Origin: CAVWCQ01 sp963753545 | GTDB lineage: Bacteria > Chloroflexota > Anaerolineae > Aggregatilineales > Aggregatilineaceae | Length of the DNA stretch: 64,000 nucleotides | Direction: 5' to 3' | NCBI GenBank assembly: GCA_963753545.1 | Contig: CAVWCQ010000008.1 | Span: 806,001 to 870,000, forward strand | Part shown: positions 8,392-17,526 of the stretch, one piece after another | Layout: each line of letters opens with the position of its first letter | How positions within the stretch are numbered: position 1 is the first letter of the stretch | Notes under the pieces: generated by a model | What the model saw: the letters and a program-made list of their open reading frames with translations, nothing else | What the model was told of the DNA's origin: nothing | Database searches by the model: none | Position numbers and translations under genes: made by a program

Positions 8392-9378
8392 GTGAAAGCC
8401 ATTGTATACACAGAATACGGATCACCGGATGTTCTTCAGTTCAAAGAAGTCGAAAAACCAACGCCTAAGGACAATGAAGTCTTGGTGAAGATTTACGCGG
8501 CATCCGCAAATCCAGCGGACTGGCATACCATGAGAGCCGCACCGTTCTTGGCCCGCTTAGTAAACGGATTTTTCAAACCTAAAAACCCCAGGCTCGGCGC
8601 TGATGTAGCGGGGCGCGTTGAAGCGGTTGGCAGAACCGTAACGCAGTTTCAAGTGGGTGATGATGTATTTGGGTGCATGCCCCTCAATGAGATGAGCAGT
8701 TTTGCCGAGTACCTATGTGCCAGGGAAGATGCATTGGTGTTGAAACCGGCCAAGATGACATTCGAGCAAGCAGCAGCCGTCCCTTTAGCGGCATTCACCG
8801 CTTTGCAAGGTCTGCGCGATAAAGGACAGATACAATCCGGGCAAAAGGTCTTGATTAATGGGGCATCCGGCGGCGTAGGTACGTTTGCCGTGCAGATTGC
8901 CAAATCCTTCGGGGCTGAAGTCACTGGCGTGTGCAGCACCCGGAATTTGGACATGGTGCGCTCGATAGGCGCAGACCACGTCATTGATTACACGCAAGAA
9001 GACTTCACCAATAACGGGCAGCAATATGACCTGATTTACTGTGCCGTCGGAAATCGTTCCATTTCTGATTACAAGCGCGCACTAAAACCCCAAGGGGCTT
9101 GCGTCATTGCTGGATTCACCAACCTGCGGCTGTTGTTCGAACACATGATCCTTGGGCCGTTCAGGTCGAAGGCCGGAGGTAAGCAAGTCGGTCTCATGCC
9201 AACGATGAAACCAAACAAAAAGGATCTGGCTTTCATGAAAGAGCTTCTCGAAGCCGGCAAAGTAAAACCTGTGATAGATAGAAGTTACCCGTTAGCTGAG
9301 GTTCCTGAAGCGCTCCGGTATCTTGAAGAAGGACACGCCCAGGGAAAAGTCGTCATCACGGTGGCACAAAACAACTAA
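8392..9378 (+). CDS. NAD(P)-dependent MDR oxidoreductase (quinone-reductase-like)
   Basis: 328 residues from GTG at 8392, chosen because AAGGAGG lies 8 nt upstream; the frame is open further upstream but not coding-like. A GroES-like domain opens the protein (GSPDVLQFKEVEKP). The NADP-binding motif INGASGGVGTFAVQIAKSFGA is near residue 155, and GADHVIDY and LEEGHAQGKVVI are typical of the zinc-free quinone oxidoreductase/enoyl-reductase branch of the MDR superfamily. Base composition is clearly lower in GC than that of its neighbours, consistent with transfer. The substrate is unknown. Confidence 0.88.
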   Translation: MKAIVYTEYGSPDVLQFKEVEKPTPKDNEVLVKIYAASANPADWHTMRAAPFLARLVNGFFKPKNPRLGADVAGRVEAVGRTVTQFQVGDDVFGCMPLNEMSSFAEYLCAREDALVLKPAKMTFEQAAAVPLAAFTALQGLRDKGQIQSGQKVLINGASGGVGTFAVQIAKSFGAEVTGVCSTRNLDMVRSIGADHVIDYTQEDFTNNGQQYDLIYCAVGNRSISDYKRALKPQGACVIAGFTNLRLLFEHMILGPFRSKAGGKQVGLMPTMKPNKKDLAFMKELLEAGKVKPVIDRSYPLAEVPEALRYLEEGHAQGKVVITVAQNN

Positions 9379-9438
9379 ACCCAACAAGTACCGGAGATCA
9401 GTAAGGATGCTCCAACGAAAGAATAGCTGAACGTGAAT

Positions 9439-9570
9439 ATGGACGGCATAATCTGTCTCGTGACGGGTGGACTCTTTGAACTGGCGTTGGGCTTCTGGCT
9501 GCTGATCAAGGGGAGGCATCCTATGGTCAGGAGTCGTGACGAACCGGTTGCTTTGATGGGGCCCGCATAG
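9439..9570 (+). pseudogene. C-terminal fragment of a DUF4386 gene
   Basis: The 43-residue reading (GLFELALGFWLLIKG) matches the end of the DUF4386 protein at 7536-8267 (ALFEFSLGVWLVVKG). There is no upstream remainder, only a stop codon, so this is a relic. Confidence 0.6.
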
Positions 9571-9640
9571 CTCTCGCTAAAACTCAATCTGGGCGGCCCG
9601 GATCGATGGCCGCTCAGCAGATCACTCTCAACGGTTCATC

Positions 9641-10147
9641 CTATGAAAGCGGCTCAATACTCAAGACGTTTAAGACGGCGCGGGCATAATAAACGCGGTA
9701 CGTGCCGGGGAATGACGGCGGGAGCCGTTTCCAGCGGCGGTACGATATCCGCAGCGTGCGATCCGCGATCAGGATGGCCGGTTGTCGGGCGCTTCCGGCG
9801 CGAATCAGCTTGCCCTCGCTGATCTGCACGGTTGGAGAAAACACGCGGTACGTGGCAAAGAAGAGATAACCGCTGAGGATCAGGAGCAGCAGGCAGATAG
9901 CGGCAAAAACGGCGTATTGCCAGCTATAATCCAGTTGCCGGTAAACGGTGATGGCGAGGATCAAACTCAGGATCAGAAAGCCTACCCCGCGCAGGAGATA
10001 GCCAATGCTCTGGTACACAAGCTGCTGCCGCTGCCGTGTGCTGAATTCTCCCGCCCGGTTCAGGGCCAGTTCATCCAGCGTGAAGCCGAACAGAGTCGCC
10101 AACTGTTCAGTCGTAAGCGGCAGGACAGTAATTGGCTCAACGATCAT
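9641..10147 (-). CDS. Membrane protein with two helices, unknown function
   Basis: 168 residues. A short N-terminal cytoplasmic region is followed by two hydrophobic helices at about 50-70 and 78-100 (YAVFAAICLLLLILSGYLFF). A soluble C-terminal part of about 65 residues (VFSPTVQISEGKLIRAG) looks like a small beta-rich domain. I do not recognise the family. Its start overlaps the stop of the small membrane gene 10137-10310, so the two are probably cotranscribed and translationally coupled. Confidence 0.6.
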   Translation of the reverse strand: MIVEPITVLPLTTEQLATLFGFTLDELALNRAGEFSTRQRQQLVYQSIGYLLRGVGFLILSLILAITVYRQLDYSWQYAVFAAICLLLLILSGYLFFATYRVFSPTVQISEGKLIRAGSARQPAILIADRTLRISYRRWKRLPPSFPGTYRVYYARAVLNVLSIEPLS

Positions 10148-10310
10148 GCTGGCGACGCAGCAGGATCACGCTGCCCAGGATCAGCCCCGCGCAGAGAATT
10201 TGCCCGGTCAGGTAGCCTCTGGTGTGCGGATGCAGGGCCGCCAGCACACTGAAAGCGATCACGCCAACCAGGGCCAGTCCGTCTACAATGAGAAAGAGAT
10301 TGCGTGCCAT
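10137..10310 (-). CDS. Small two-helix membrane protein
   Basis: 57 residues from ATG at 10310, supported by GAGAGGTGGAGT directly upstream. It consists almost wholly of two hydrophobic helices (FLIVDGLALVGVIAFSVLAAL and ILCAGLILGSVILL) with a basic tail (RRQHDR). The stop lies inside the next gene's first codons. It is probably a subunit or partner of the 168-residue membrane protein; the function is unknown. Confidence 0.55.
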   Translation of the reverse strand: MARNLFLIVDGLALVGVIAFSVLAALHPHTRGYLTGQILCAGLILGSVILLRRQHDR

Positions 10311-10377
10311 ACTCCACCTCTCTCTTTCAATTATAAGCCTATCGCGCTGCTTACGCGGAGGTGACACAAACGGAACC

Positions 10378-10394
10378 TTAACCGAACTCTAACG
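10378..10394 (+). promoter_or_regulatory. OmpR/PhoB-type direct repeat upstream of the GAF gene
   Basis: TTAACC (10378) and CTAACG (10389) repeat with an 11-nt period, the layout expected for a winged-helix response-regulator dimer. A TATACT -10-like box lies at about 10438. Element A contains the analogous CTAACC-N5-CTAACC at 5959-5975. Confidence 0.3.
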
Positions 10395-10497
10395 GTTAGC
10401 GGTATCTCTGTGCCATTCCCTCCAACCATAAAGGTGCTATACTGAAAAGTAACTGGGGTCAGGTTAGGTTGCTGTAAGGTTCCTGGGGGACGGTTCA

Positions 10498-11106
10498 ATG
10501 GCACGCGATAATATTGTTCAGCGCCTGATCGCATTTCTAAAGAAACCCGATGCGATGGTATATGATCAGGAAGCGCCAGTCCATAATTCCTACGATGATT
10601 TCGATCCTCAGGCCAAGCACGATGAGTCGTCCGAGCAACAGCCCGCGCCAGAACTCGCCCCGCTTGCTGCCGAAGAAACCGAAGATATGCGGATCATCAG
10701 CGGAACGAGCCATCTGCCTATCGAAGCGTCTCGCCTCGATGCCCTGGTGATGCGCGCTGTTCAGCAGTTTAAAGCGCAGTTGGGCTTTGTCGTCCGCTAC
10801 GAAAATGACGGCGGCATGCGCTACTGTACGGGGCGTGATATTCAGGGGCGTTACGTGCCGCACAACAGCGTCGATCCGGATCGACGCGCGCTGTTCCTGG
10901 CTCTGGATTCTGGCGAGGCGCAGTTATTCGTGCACACGATGGAGGACAATACGCCCGTTGCCGTGCTGTGTGGACCGCTGTGGTCAGGAGATCGCGTTGT
11001 CGGCCTGCTCTACCTGGATAACCCGGCGCGCAGTCGTCTCCATCGCGGCATTTTTGATGTTTTTTGTGATCAGGCCGCCCGCATGCTGGGCGAGGGCATT
11101 AGCTAG
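10498..11106 (+). CDS. GAF-domain protein
   Basis: 202 residues. An acidic, disordered N-terminal 70 residues (EQQPAPELAPLAAEE) precedes a GAF domain at about 80-200 (LVMRAVQQFKAQLGFVVRY, then LCGPLWSGDRVVGLLYLDNP, then FCDQAARML). GAF domains bind small ligands or act as dimerisation/scaffold modules. No enzymatic output domain is present, so it may act as a partner of another signalling protein. GGGGG lies upstream of ATG at 10498. Its stop overlaps the stop of the convergent esterase in a shared CTAG. Confidence 0.78.
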   Translation: MARDNIVQRLIAFLKKPDAMVYDQEAPVHNSYDDFDPQAKHDESSEQQPAPELAPLAAEETEDMRIISGTSHLPIEASRLDALVMRAVQQFKAQLGFVVRYENDGGMRYCTGRDIQGRYVPHNSVDPDRRALFLALDSGEAQLFVHTMEDNTPVAVLCGPLWSGDRVVGLLYLDNPARSRLHRGIFDVFCDQAARMLGEGIS

Positions 11107-11960
11107 GACTGATTTTTGAGCGCGAACTTCAGCCCCGCCTGAAAGCCCGGCGCGGCAACCTCACAATGGTTCTGATCGGGAAAAACGTGCTTGACCAGTG
11201 AAAACCCCTCGTATTCACGCCCTTGCAGGATCGCCGCCAGACGAAGTGTATCGGTGACCGTCTGATTGGTCAGGCTTTCTTCGAATTCCCCCACGTAAAG
11301 ATAAACGTTGGCGGGCAGTTTGCGGTGTTCCTGAGCAAAGGCTTCCTCCTGCTGAAACGTGAAGCGGTTGCCATAAGAGAGCGTCGGACTGCCGATGATC
11401 AAGGTGTTGAACAGGTCCGGCGTTGTAAACAAACCAAACAGCGCAAACAGACCGCCATAGGAATGCCCCACCAGAATGCGCCTCGCCGGGTCAGCGTGAT
11501 AGGTTTTCTCAACGAAGGGGATCAACTCGTGCTTGATGAATTTGTGAAAGTTCCCGGCGTCGCCATTGGGTACCGGGCGCTTAAACTTCTGCTCCATTGA
11601 TGTTGCGACTTCTTCGTCCCGCGTGGGTGTCAAATCGAAGTCTCGCCGGGTGAAAAACTCGCGAAACGCTTCTATCGGGTTTTTAGCTTCTGAATAGCCA
11701 ATGCCAACAACAATCGCATCGGATGTGCTTCCGCACCATGCCGTTGGGCGAATCATGTCCGTGACCATGCCGAAGTACCAGTCGCCATCGAGCACATAGA
11801 CAACGGGCCATTTTTCGGGGGCGTTGTGGAAGGGCCAGTCGTCGCCAGGAGAACTGGAATAACCCAGCGGCAGGGCGATCGTGATTCGATAGGTCCGCCC
11901 CGTTTGCTGCGAGTGCATCAGGTGCAATTCACTGCCGAGAATGGGTACTTGTTCGGTCAT
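11103..11960 (-). CDS. Esterase of the Fes/esterase D type (alpha/beta hydrolase)
   Basis: 285 residues. The Fes/EstD-type opening RTYRITIALPLGY is followed by WPVVYVLDGDWYFG near residue 55, the nucleophile motif VGHSYGGLFALFG near 165, and QNHCEVAAPGF, which supplies the catalytic His. There is no signal peptide, so it acts in the cytoplasm. Relatives cleave enterobactin-like siderophores or other esters; the substrate cannot be deduced. There is no obvious ribosome binding site upstream of ATG at 11960. Confidence 0.82.
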   Translation of the reverse strand: MTEQVPILGSELHLMHSQQTGRTYRITIALPLGYSSSPGDDWPFHNAPEKWPVVYVLDGDWYFGMVTDMIRPTAWCGSTSDAIVVGIGYSEAKNPIEAFREFFTRRDFDLTPTRDEEVATSMEQKFKRPVPNGDAGNFHKFIKHELIPFVEKTYHADPARRILVGHSYGGLFALFGLFTTPDLFNTLIIGSPTLSYGNRFTFQQEEAFAQEHRKLPANVYLYVGEFEESLTNQTVTDTLRLAAILQGREYEGFSLVKHVFPDQNHCEVAAPGFQAGLKFALKNQS

Positions 11961-12036
11961 CTGCGTTCCGCCCTGGTTATGTTTACGAATAGAACATATT
12001 ATCTACTCTTTCCTCAAAAGCTCCCATAAGTTCTAT

Positions 12037-12073
12037 AAAATCCCCGCGCTGCTCGGAACAACGCGGGGATTTT
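12037..12073 (-). terminator. Bidirectional terminator
   Basis: AAAATCCCCGCG (12037-12048) pairs perfectly with CGCGGGGATTTT (12062-12073). It lies just past the end of the Pro/Glu-rich gene and downstream of nothing on the plus strand. Confidence 0.8.
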
Positions 12074-12083
12074 GGTTTGTCGT

Positions 12084-13613
12084 TTAGAACGCTTGGCCGC
12101 CTGTTTTGCGCGCCGCTTTGATCTCGGCAGGGGTGGCGGCTCGCCACGATATTGGGCCAGCGGGGGCTTCTTCTTTTTTGCCAAACAGTCCGCCGAGTAA
12201 GCCGTGTTTTTCTTCCGGCGGGGGCGGCGCGTAGATCATCGCCTCTTCGTCGCGGCGTTTGACGCGTTTGTGGGTGGCGATATCCGGCTTATCGATCTCG
12301 TCCTTGCGGGTGATAAACGTGTTGTCCCGGTTGGCGCGCACTTCCCGCTGATCCGAGCCGCCATCGGAGTAGAGCCGCTCGAAGGTCCAGCGCCACGAGC
12401 CATCCGCGAACTGCACTTCCTCACTCTTCACGCGCTTGACCAGCCGTCCATCCAGGCCGGGCAGATTGGGCCGCAGATAATCCCGCGTCTCCGCGATGCG
12501 ATCTCCTTCGTCGTCGGGCAGCGGTTCTTCGATGCGCACCGAACGCACCTTACCCGTCAGAACCGCGTCGGGAGCAGGCGAGTACAGTTCCTTTGCCATG
12601 AGCGGCTTCACCTGGGCATGAGATCGCTCGGTCAGGTGCGTAGGCTCGCTGGGCGCGGTGATCACCTGGGGGCCAGCCGCCGGGATTTCAACCGAGGTGG
12701 CTTCCGCAGTCTCCGGGCGTCCCGAGTCAGGACGTCCAGCCGGGCGGCTTTGTCCGGCAAAGAGCACGGCGGCCAGTTCGGGCGAGATGTCATCCTCCCA
12801 ATCCTCGGGCTTGGCGACAGCATCAGCGGGCAGCGGGGTAATGGGCTGCGTCTCTGGCTGATCGCGCAGGGTCACTTTGGATGGCGGGACGCTTGCTGCG
12901 GGTTTCTTCTCGGTGCTGGGCTTAGAGTCTGGTGGGCGAACAACCGTTGGCGGCTCAACGAGGGCCTCCGTGTTCAACCACCCCAGATCGGCTCCGGCGA
13001 AGGGCGACGGCATGGCACCAGACTCGGACTCGCGGCGCAGCGCTTCGATCTGGGCATCCAGATCATCAACGCGCAGATCGGATGGCCTGGGTTCAGGTGC
13101 GCCTTGCAGAGCCGCGATCTGGGCGTCCAGGTCCGGTACGGCGATTTCTACGGCGGCGGGCGGTTCTTCCATCTCCCCTGCAATGTCAGGCTCGCTGATC
13201 GCTGCTTCGGGTGGCACAACATCCGGCTCTGCTGGCGCATCGTCCAGCACCACCGTGTCCGGTTCCGGCGCTTCGATTTGGGAAATGGGCGGTTCTTCTG
13301 TTTCGGGCGTGTAGAGCGCCTGAATGGTGTCGGCGTCGCCGCTGTGCCAGGGTGTTTCCCCTTCTGGCGGGATATCTGGCTCCGGCTCAAAACTGGAAAC
13401 AGGGGACGGCGGCATCGTTTCGTCTTCCGTGCCTGCCTGCTCGACGGGGATACGGGGCAGCACGGGCGGCTTACCGCCAACCGGACTCTCGCCTAAGATG
13501 CGGGGCGGCTCGGCCTCTGGTCGCGGCGGCGGCAGCTCCGAAGGGGGCAGCGGTAGTGTCTCGTCGCGAGGGGCCTCTTCATCAAAATCCAGATAGCTAT
13601 CATCTTTAGCCAT
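12084..13613 (-). CDS. Pro/Glu-rich, low-complexity cytoplasmic protein
   Basis: 509 residues without membrane segment or signal peptide. Residues 1-330 are very rich in Pro, Glu, Asp and Ala (LPPSELPPPRPEAEPP). They include several DLDAQIAAL-like repeats near 165 and 185 that could form short helices. The C-terminal 150 residues are more ordered, with many charged residues (RETRDYLRPNLPGLDGRLV), ending in a Gly/Lys tail (GLLGGLFGKKEE). The family is not recognised. It lies 70 nt downstream of the kinase gene on the same strand, beyond a terminator; a role as kinase substrate or scaffold is speculation. Confidence 0.65.
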   Translation of the reverse strand: MAKDDSYLDFDEEAPRDETLPLPPSELPPPRPEAEPPRILGESPVGGKPPVLPRIPVEQAGTEDETMPPSPVSSFEPEPDIPPEGETPWHSGDADTIQALYTPETEEPPISQIEAPEPDTVVLDDAPAEPDVVPPEAAISEPDIAGEMEEPPAAVEIAVPDLDAQIAALQGAPEPRPSDLRVDDLDAQIEALRRESESGAMPSPFAGADLGWLNTEALVEPPTVVRPPDSKPSTEKKPAASVPPSKVTLRDQPETQPITPLPADAVAKPEDWEDDISPELAAVLFAGQSRPAGRPDSGRPETAEATSVEIPAAGPQVITAPSEPTHLTERSHAQVKPLMAKELYSPAPDAVLTGKVRSVRIEEPLPDDEGDRIAETRDYLRPNLPGLDGRLVKRVKSEEVQFADGSWRWTFERLYSDGGSDQREVRANRDNTFITRKDEIDKPDIATHKRVKRRDEEAMIYAPPPPEEKHGLLGGLFGKKEEAPAGPISWRAATPAEIKAARKTGGQAF

Positions 13614-13635
13614 AGGTCAGTCATCCTCATTGTAC

Positions 13636-13662
13636 AAAAAAGGGGACGCCTCAGCGCCCCCC
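13636..13662 (-). terminator. Terminator after the kinase gene
   Basis: On the reverse strand, GGGGGGCGC and GGCGTCCCC form a stem followed by TTTTTT. It separates the kinase gene from the Pro/Glu-rich gene. Confidence 0.65.
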
Positions 13663-13682
13663 AAAACGGTTTTGCAACTGAG

Positions 13683-16600
13683 CTAGTTCGTCTTCTCTAA
13701 TCCTAGCGTAAAGCTCCCCGCACCGGAAATCGTTCCGACCTCGATGGTATAAACCCCATCCGCCGCCAGTTGATAATTTTCGATCAGGGAATTCAGGCCG
13801 GGGCCGCTGTCGTCGTCGAACATGACGGTTCCCCCGTTGGGATCGAGCAGGGTGACGTTCGGATCAAACTCCGTACCGCTGGTGCCATTGACGCTGATCG
13901 TAACCGTATCTCCAGTTGTGCCCTGGAAGCGGTAAGCGTCACCGCTGGTGCTGGAAGCTTCGATGCTGCCGTCAACCGTTTGCCCATAGGCGATGGTTGT
14001 GTCGGCGGTCGGCTGAGTGGTGCTGGTCTGCTGCTCCGGCCAGATAACAGGCCAGAGGTGGACTTGCAGCCCTTGAACCGCCGCATCAAGGATGGTCAGG
14101 CTGGATATCTCGACGGGCGCATCACTGCGGGTCAGCGTCACGGCGCTGCTGTCGATCCAGCCCAGCGTGCCGCTTGAATAAACATAGAGCATGCTGTTGT
14201 CCTGGCTGCGGCCAAAGACAACCACCACATCATTCTGGCGCAGTGTGTAGAGACCCGTGCCACCGGCTGCGGTACTGATATCGACCTGGCTGGCAGTCAC
14301 CGTTCCGATCACGGCAGAGTTAGAGCTGGTCAGTGTCGCATCGGATGTGACGTCCAGCGGCAGCAGGGCGAAATCATCAAAGGAAACAGTCAGCGGCCCG
14401 TTTGCGTCTTTAGCCGTGTACCCGACCACGCGCACGCCGCCCGATGTGAGCTGGCTGTTTACGACTGAACCCAGCAGTTCGTTGTTCAGGTACAGTTCCA
14501 TATAGTCGCCAAACACCAGCACGCCAAAGGTGTTGGTGGCGTCTGGCCCGGTGTTGACCAGATTGGTGACAATCGGGCCAAAGAGCTGGACAAATGTGTC
14601 CGTTGTCGCCGCGTAGAGCGAGACTTCGCGCTTCTGGTTGACGGTGTAGTAGTAGAACTCCTGGCTCGACGCATTGAAGCGGTAGGCGACCCCATATTCA
14701 TAGCCGTTGGGCACCTCGGACGGATGCGCCATCACCTGGAAGTAGAAGGCGGAGCCGGATTCCGTGACCGTATTGGGATAGGCCCAGCCGATAAAGTCCT
14801 GGCCGTTGATCGTCAGGGTCAGGTTGCCATTTCCCAGCACGCCGTAGCGCCAGTCGTTCTGGTTGTCATCGAACCGGTCCAGGATCACCGTGCCGCGTTG
14901 AACGGGCGAATTGCTGACGATAGTCTGGTTTTCCGGCTGAGTGGCTGCCTTGATCGGCTGGCCATCCACCAGGATGCTGTCGACCATCGGCATCAGCACA
15001 TCAGATCCAAACGCCTGGTCATAGTCTCCGGTTGGAGACAGGGCGATAATATACAGCCAATTATCCTGGCTGATTTCAAAGAGGATTGTCCAGAAATGTA
15101 CGTCCTGCCCCGGCACATTGTCCAGGTGACCCGGGTAAGCGTATCCTTGCAGCGGCTCGTAGGCACCGGAAAGATCGGTGTCGTAGGGATGCTGGACGGC
15201 TTCAATCGGATCGGTCTGATTGCCGATCAGTCCGGCTCCTTGCAGTTGGGCCGGAGAGCCGCGCCCGATGATGATCGATGGGTAATTGCCCGAATTGGGG
15301 TCCGTCGAGGGCAGCGCCGCCAGCGATTTCATGACACCAAAGCCCGTAATCTCGGCCCAGTTGGACGGGTAATTCATGGTAAGGCCGAGCGGATCCAGGT
15401 TGACCTGCTCAAACTGGGTCGGCACGAACAGGTCCGACGCCATCGCGACCTCGGTTACCGCCGGAGTCGGTGAGGCGGGCAGCGGGGTATCGGTTGGCTG
15501 CGCCGTCGGCGTCAGGGTCGGCGGTTCGGGCGTGTTGGTCGGTTCTGGTGTATCCGTTGGTGTCAGGGTCGGCGTCAGAGTCGGCGTGTCGGTCGGGACG
15601 GGTGTTGCCGTCGCGCGGACGGGCACATTCAGGTTGCCGGAGATGCGCACCGTCTCGGCGGAAATCCAGCCCAGCGTATCCTGGTAGATGATCTGGTACC
15701 ACTGCCCGGATGTATCGACGCCGTTGACCAGCACTTCTTCATCGCGGCTCAGTGAGCCGATCACGTCAAAGTCGGTTCCCGGCCCGCTGCGGACGTTAGC
15801 CCGCTCGCTAAGGATGGTGGCGGTAGTCGTACGCGGCGTCGGCGTCAGGGTGGGCGGTTCCGGCGTATTCGTCTCGGTCGCGGTGGGCAGCACAGCAATC
15901 TGTGTTGACTTTTTGTTGTCGTCCTTATTGCGGGTGAGCAGCAACACCCCGCCGATGATCAGCGCCAGCACAACCAGCGCTGCCCCGCCCAGCATCACCG
16001 GGTTCAGGCCCTTGCGCCCGGCTCCCTGTACAGCCGTTGGCAGCGGCGGCACAGCAGGCCCAGCGCAGGAATCGGCGTGGGGCGCGGCGTCTGCGGGGGA
16101 GGTGTGCGCCGGGCATCGACGCCCGTCGGCATGATTGTCTGCATCTCGCCGCCAGCCGATGGCGCGATCAGGTCGTCATCCCCCACGATGGTCCGGTCAT
16201 TGGACATGGCTGCGGGCGCGCGCGTGACCGGGGACAGGCCGCGCACGGCGTTATCAAAGTCCTCCGCCATCTCCTCCGCCGACTGGTAACGTTCATCGGC
16301 GTTCTTGGAGAGTGCCCGCAGAATCACGACCTCAATCACCGGGTTCAGGGAGGGATTGATCTCGCGGGGCGGCGGCGGCGCATCGTTAAAATGTTTGTAC
16401 ATGAGGGTATAGGGCGTTTCGCCGGAGAATGGCAGCCGTCCCAGCACCATTTCATACGTCATGACGCCCAGCGAATAAATATCAGTCCGCGCATCGACGG
16501 GTTCGCCGCGCCACTGTTCGGGGGCCATATACGCAGGCGTGCCCAGGATATTTCCGGTGGCGGTCAGTTTGCTGGTCCCGGCGAGCATTTTGGCGATGCC

Positions 16601-17065
16601 AAAGTCGGTCAGATAAGTGTTGTTGCGTTCGTCCAGCAGTACGTTGTTCGGCTTCAGATCACGGTGAACGATGCCCTTTTCGTGGGCAAAGGTCAGGGCG
16701 CTGGATATCTGGCCGAGCATGCGGCTGGCGGTGTTGAGGGTCAGCGCGCCTTTCCGCAGCCGATCATCCAGGCTGCCGCCGCGCACCAACTGCATGACGA
16801 TATAAATAAGCTTGCCTTCGTGACCAAAATCGATCACGGGCAGAATGTGGGGGTGTTGGAGACTGGCGATTAACTGCGCTTCGTGCTCAAAGCGGGCTAC
16901 GAACTGTTCATCGTCCGACAGTTCCTTCGCCATCACCTTGATCGCCACGTCTCGATCCATGGACGCCTGCCGGGCCAGATAGACAGTAGCCATACCGCCC
17001 CGTCCGAGCAGAGACTTAAGCTCGTACTGGCCCAGGCGTTGATTAATCAAATCGTCGCTGGTCAT
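13683..17065 (-). CDS. Transmembrane Ser/Thr protein kinase with SH3, laminin-G-like and PPC domains (frameshifted)
   Basis: The kinase domain (about residues 12-275) is complete: LLGRGGMATVYLA glycine loop, VAIKVM lysine, HRDLKPNN catalytic loop, DFGIAK, APEQW. One membrane helix (MLGGAALVVLALIIGGVLLL) follows near residue 345. Outside the cell come a bacterial SH3-like module (ILSERANVRSGPGTDFDVIG), Thr-Pro spacers, a jelly-roll-like segment (YYYTVNQKREVSLY), a second SH3-like module and a C-terminal PPC domain (GDAYRFQGTTGDTVTI). This is a sensor kinase for envelope or extracellular ligands. CCC at 16059-16061 lacks one base, splitting the gene; the restored length is about 1,128 residues. 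Start: ATG at 17065 or GTG at 17074. Confidence 0.85.
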
Positions 17066-17185
17066 CTTTGACACTTGCCTGTTAGGACAAAACAGAAGTC
17101 TGCTCGAAGGTTACTGGAAAACAGGGAAATAGGCAAATTAAAAGGGCGTTAGAGCTACAAGGCGTATAGAAAAAGATGGGCAATC

Positions 17186-17440
17186 AACAGGTAGCTTGTT
17201 CTCCTATGAAAACCAAAAACAATTTCACCGCGGAGAGCGCGGAGAACGCAGAGAAATACAAGAGAGAAAAGGAGACTAAATTTTCATCTCTTTGCGGCGG
17301 CCCGCCCGCCATGTCTAGCTCTCCTATAAAAACCAAAAACAGATTTCACCGCGGAGAGCGCGGAGAACGCAGAGAAAAAATAGAGAAAAGCAAGAGAAGT
17401 TTCATCTCTTTGTGGCGGCGCGCGGCGGCATGGTCAACTC
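17186..17440. repeat. Two tandem 121-nt repeat units
   Basis: Two copies of a unit (CTCCTATRAAAACCAAAAAC, then CACCGCGGAGAGCGCGG and a TTTCATCTCTTTG stretch) follow each other with a 121-nt period. They occupy the gap between the two divergent kinase genes. The rest of 17066-17526 shows nothing else. Confidence 0.75.
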
Positions 17441-17526
17441 TTTTGAAAATGCTGGCAACTTCACACCAATAACCCTAATATCGACTTTAGATATTCCTTC
17501 TATCCTGAGGCAGAACGGGGAGGGTT

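Noticed and set aside
11985..12000. Sequence ATAGAACATATT upstream of the esterase
   Set aside because: Only one half of the AGAAC operator is present and no -35/-10 pair frames it.
12204..13496. 430-codon forward ORF opposite the Pro/Glu-rich gene
   Set aside because: It is antisense to a gene with consistent codon bias; the product is Arg/Gly-rich without any domain pattern. Long antisense frames are expected in GC-rich DNA.
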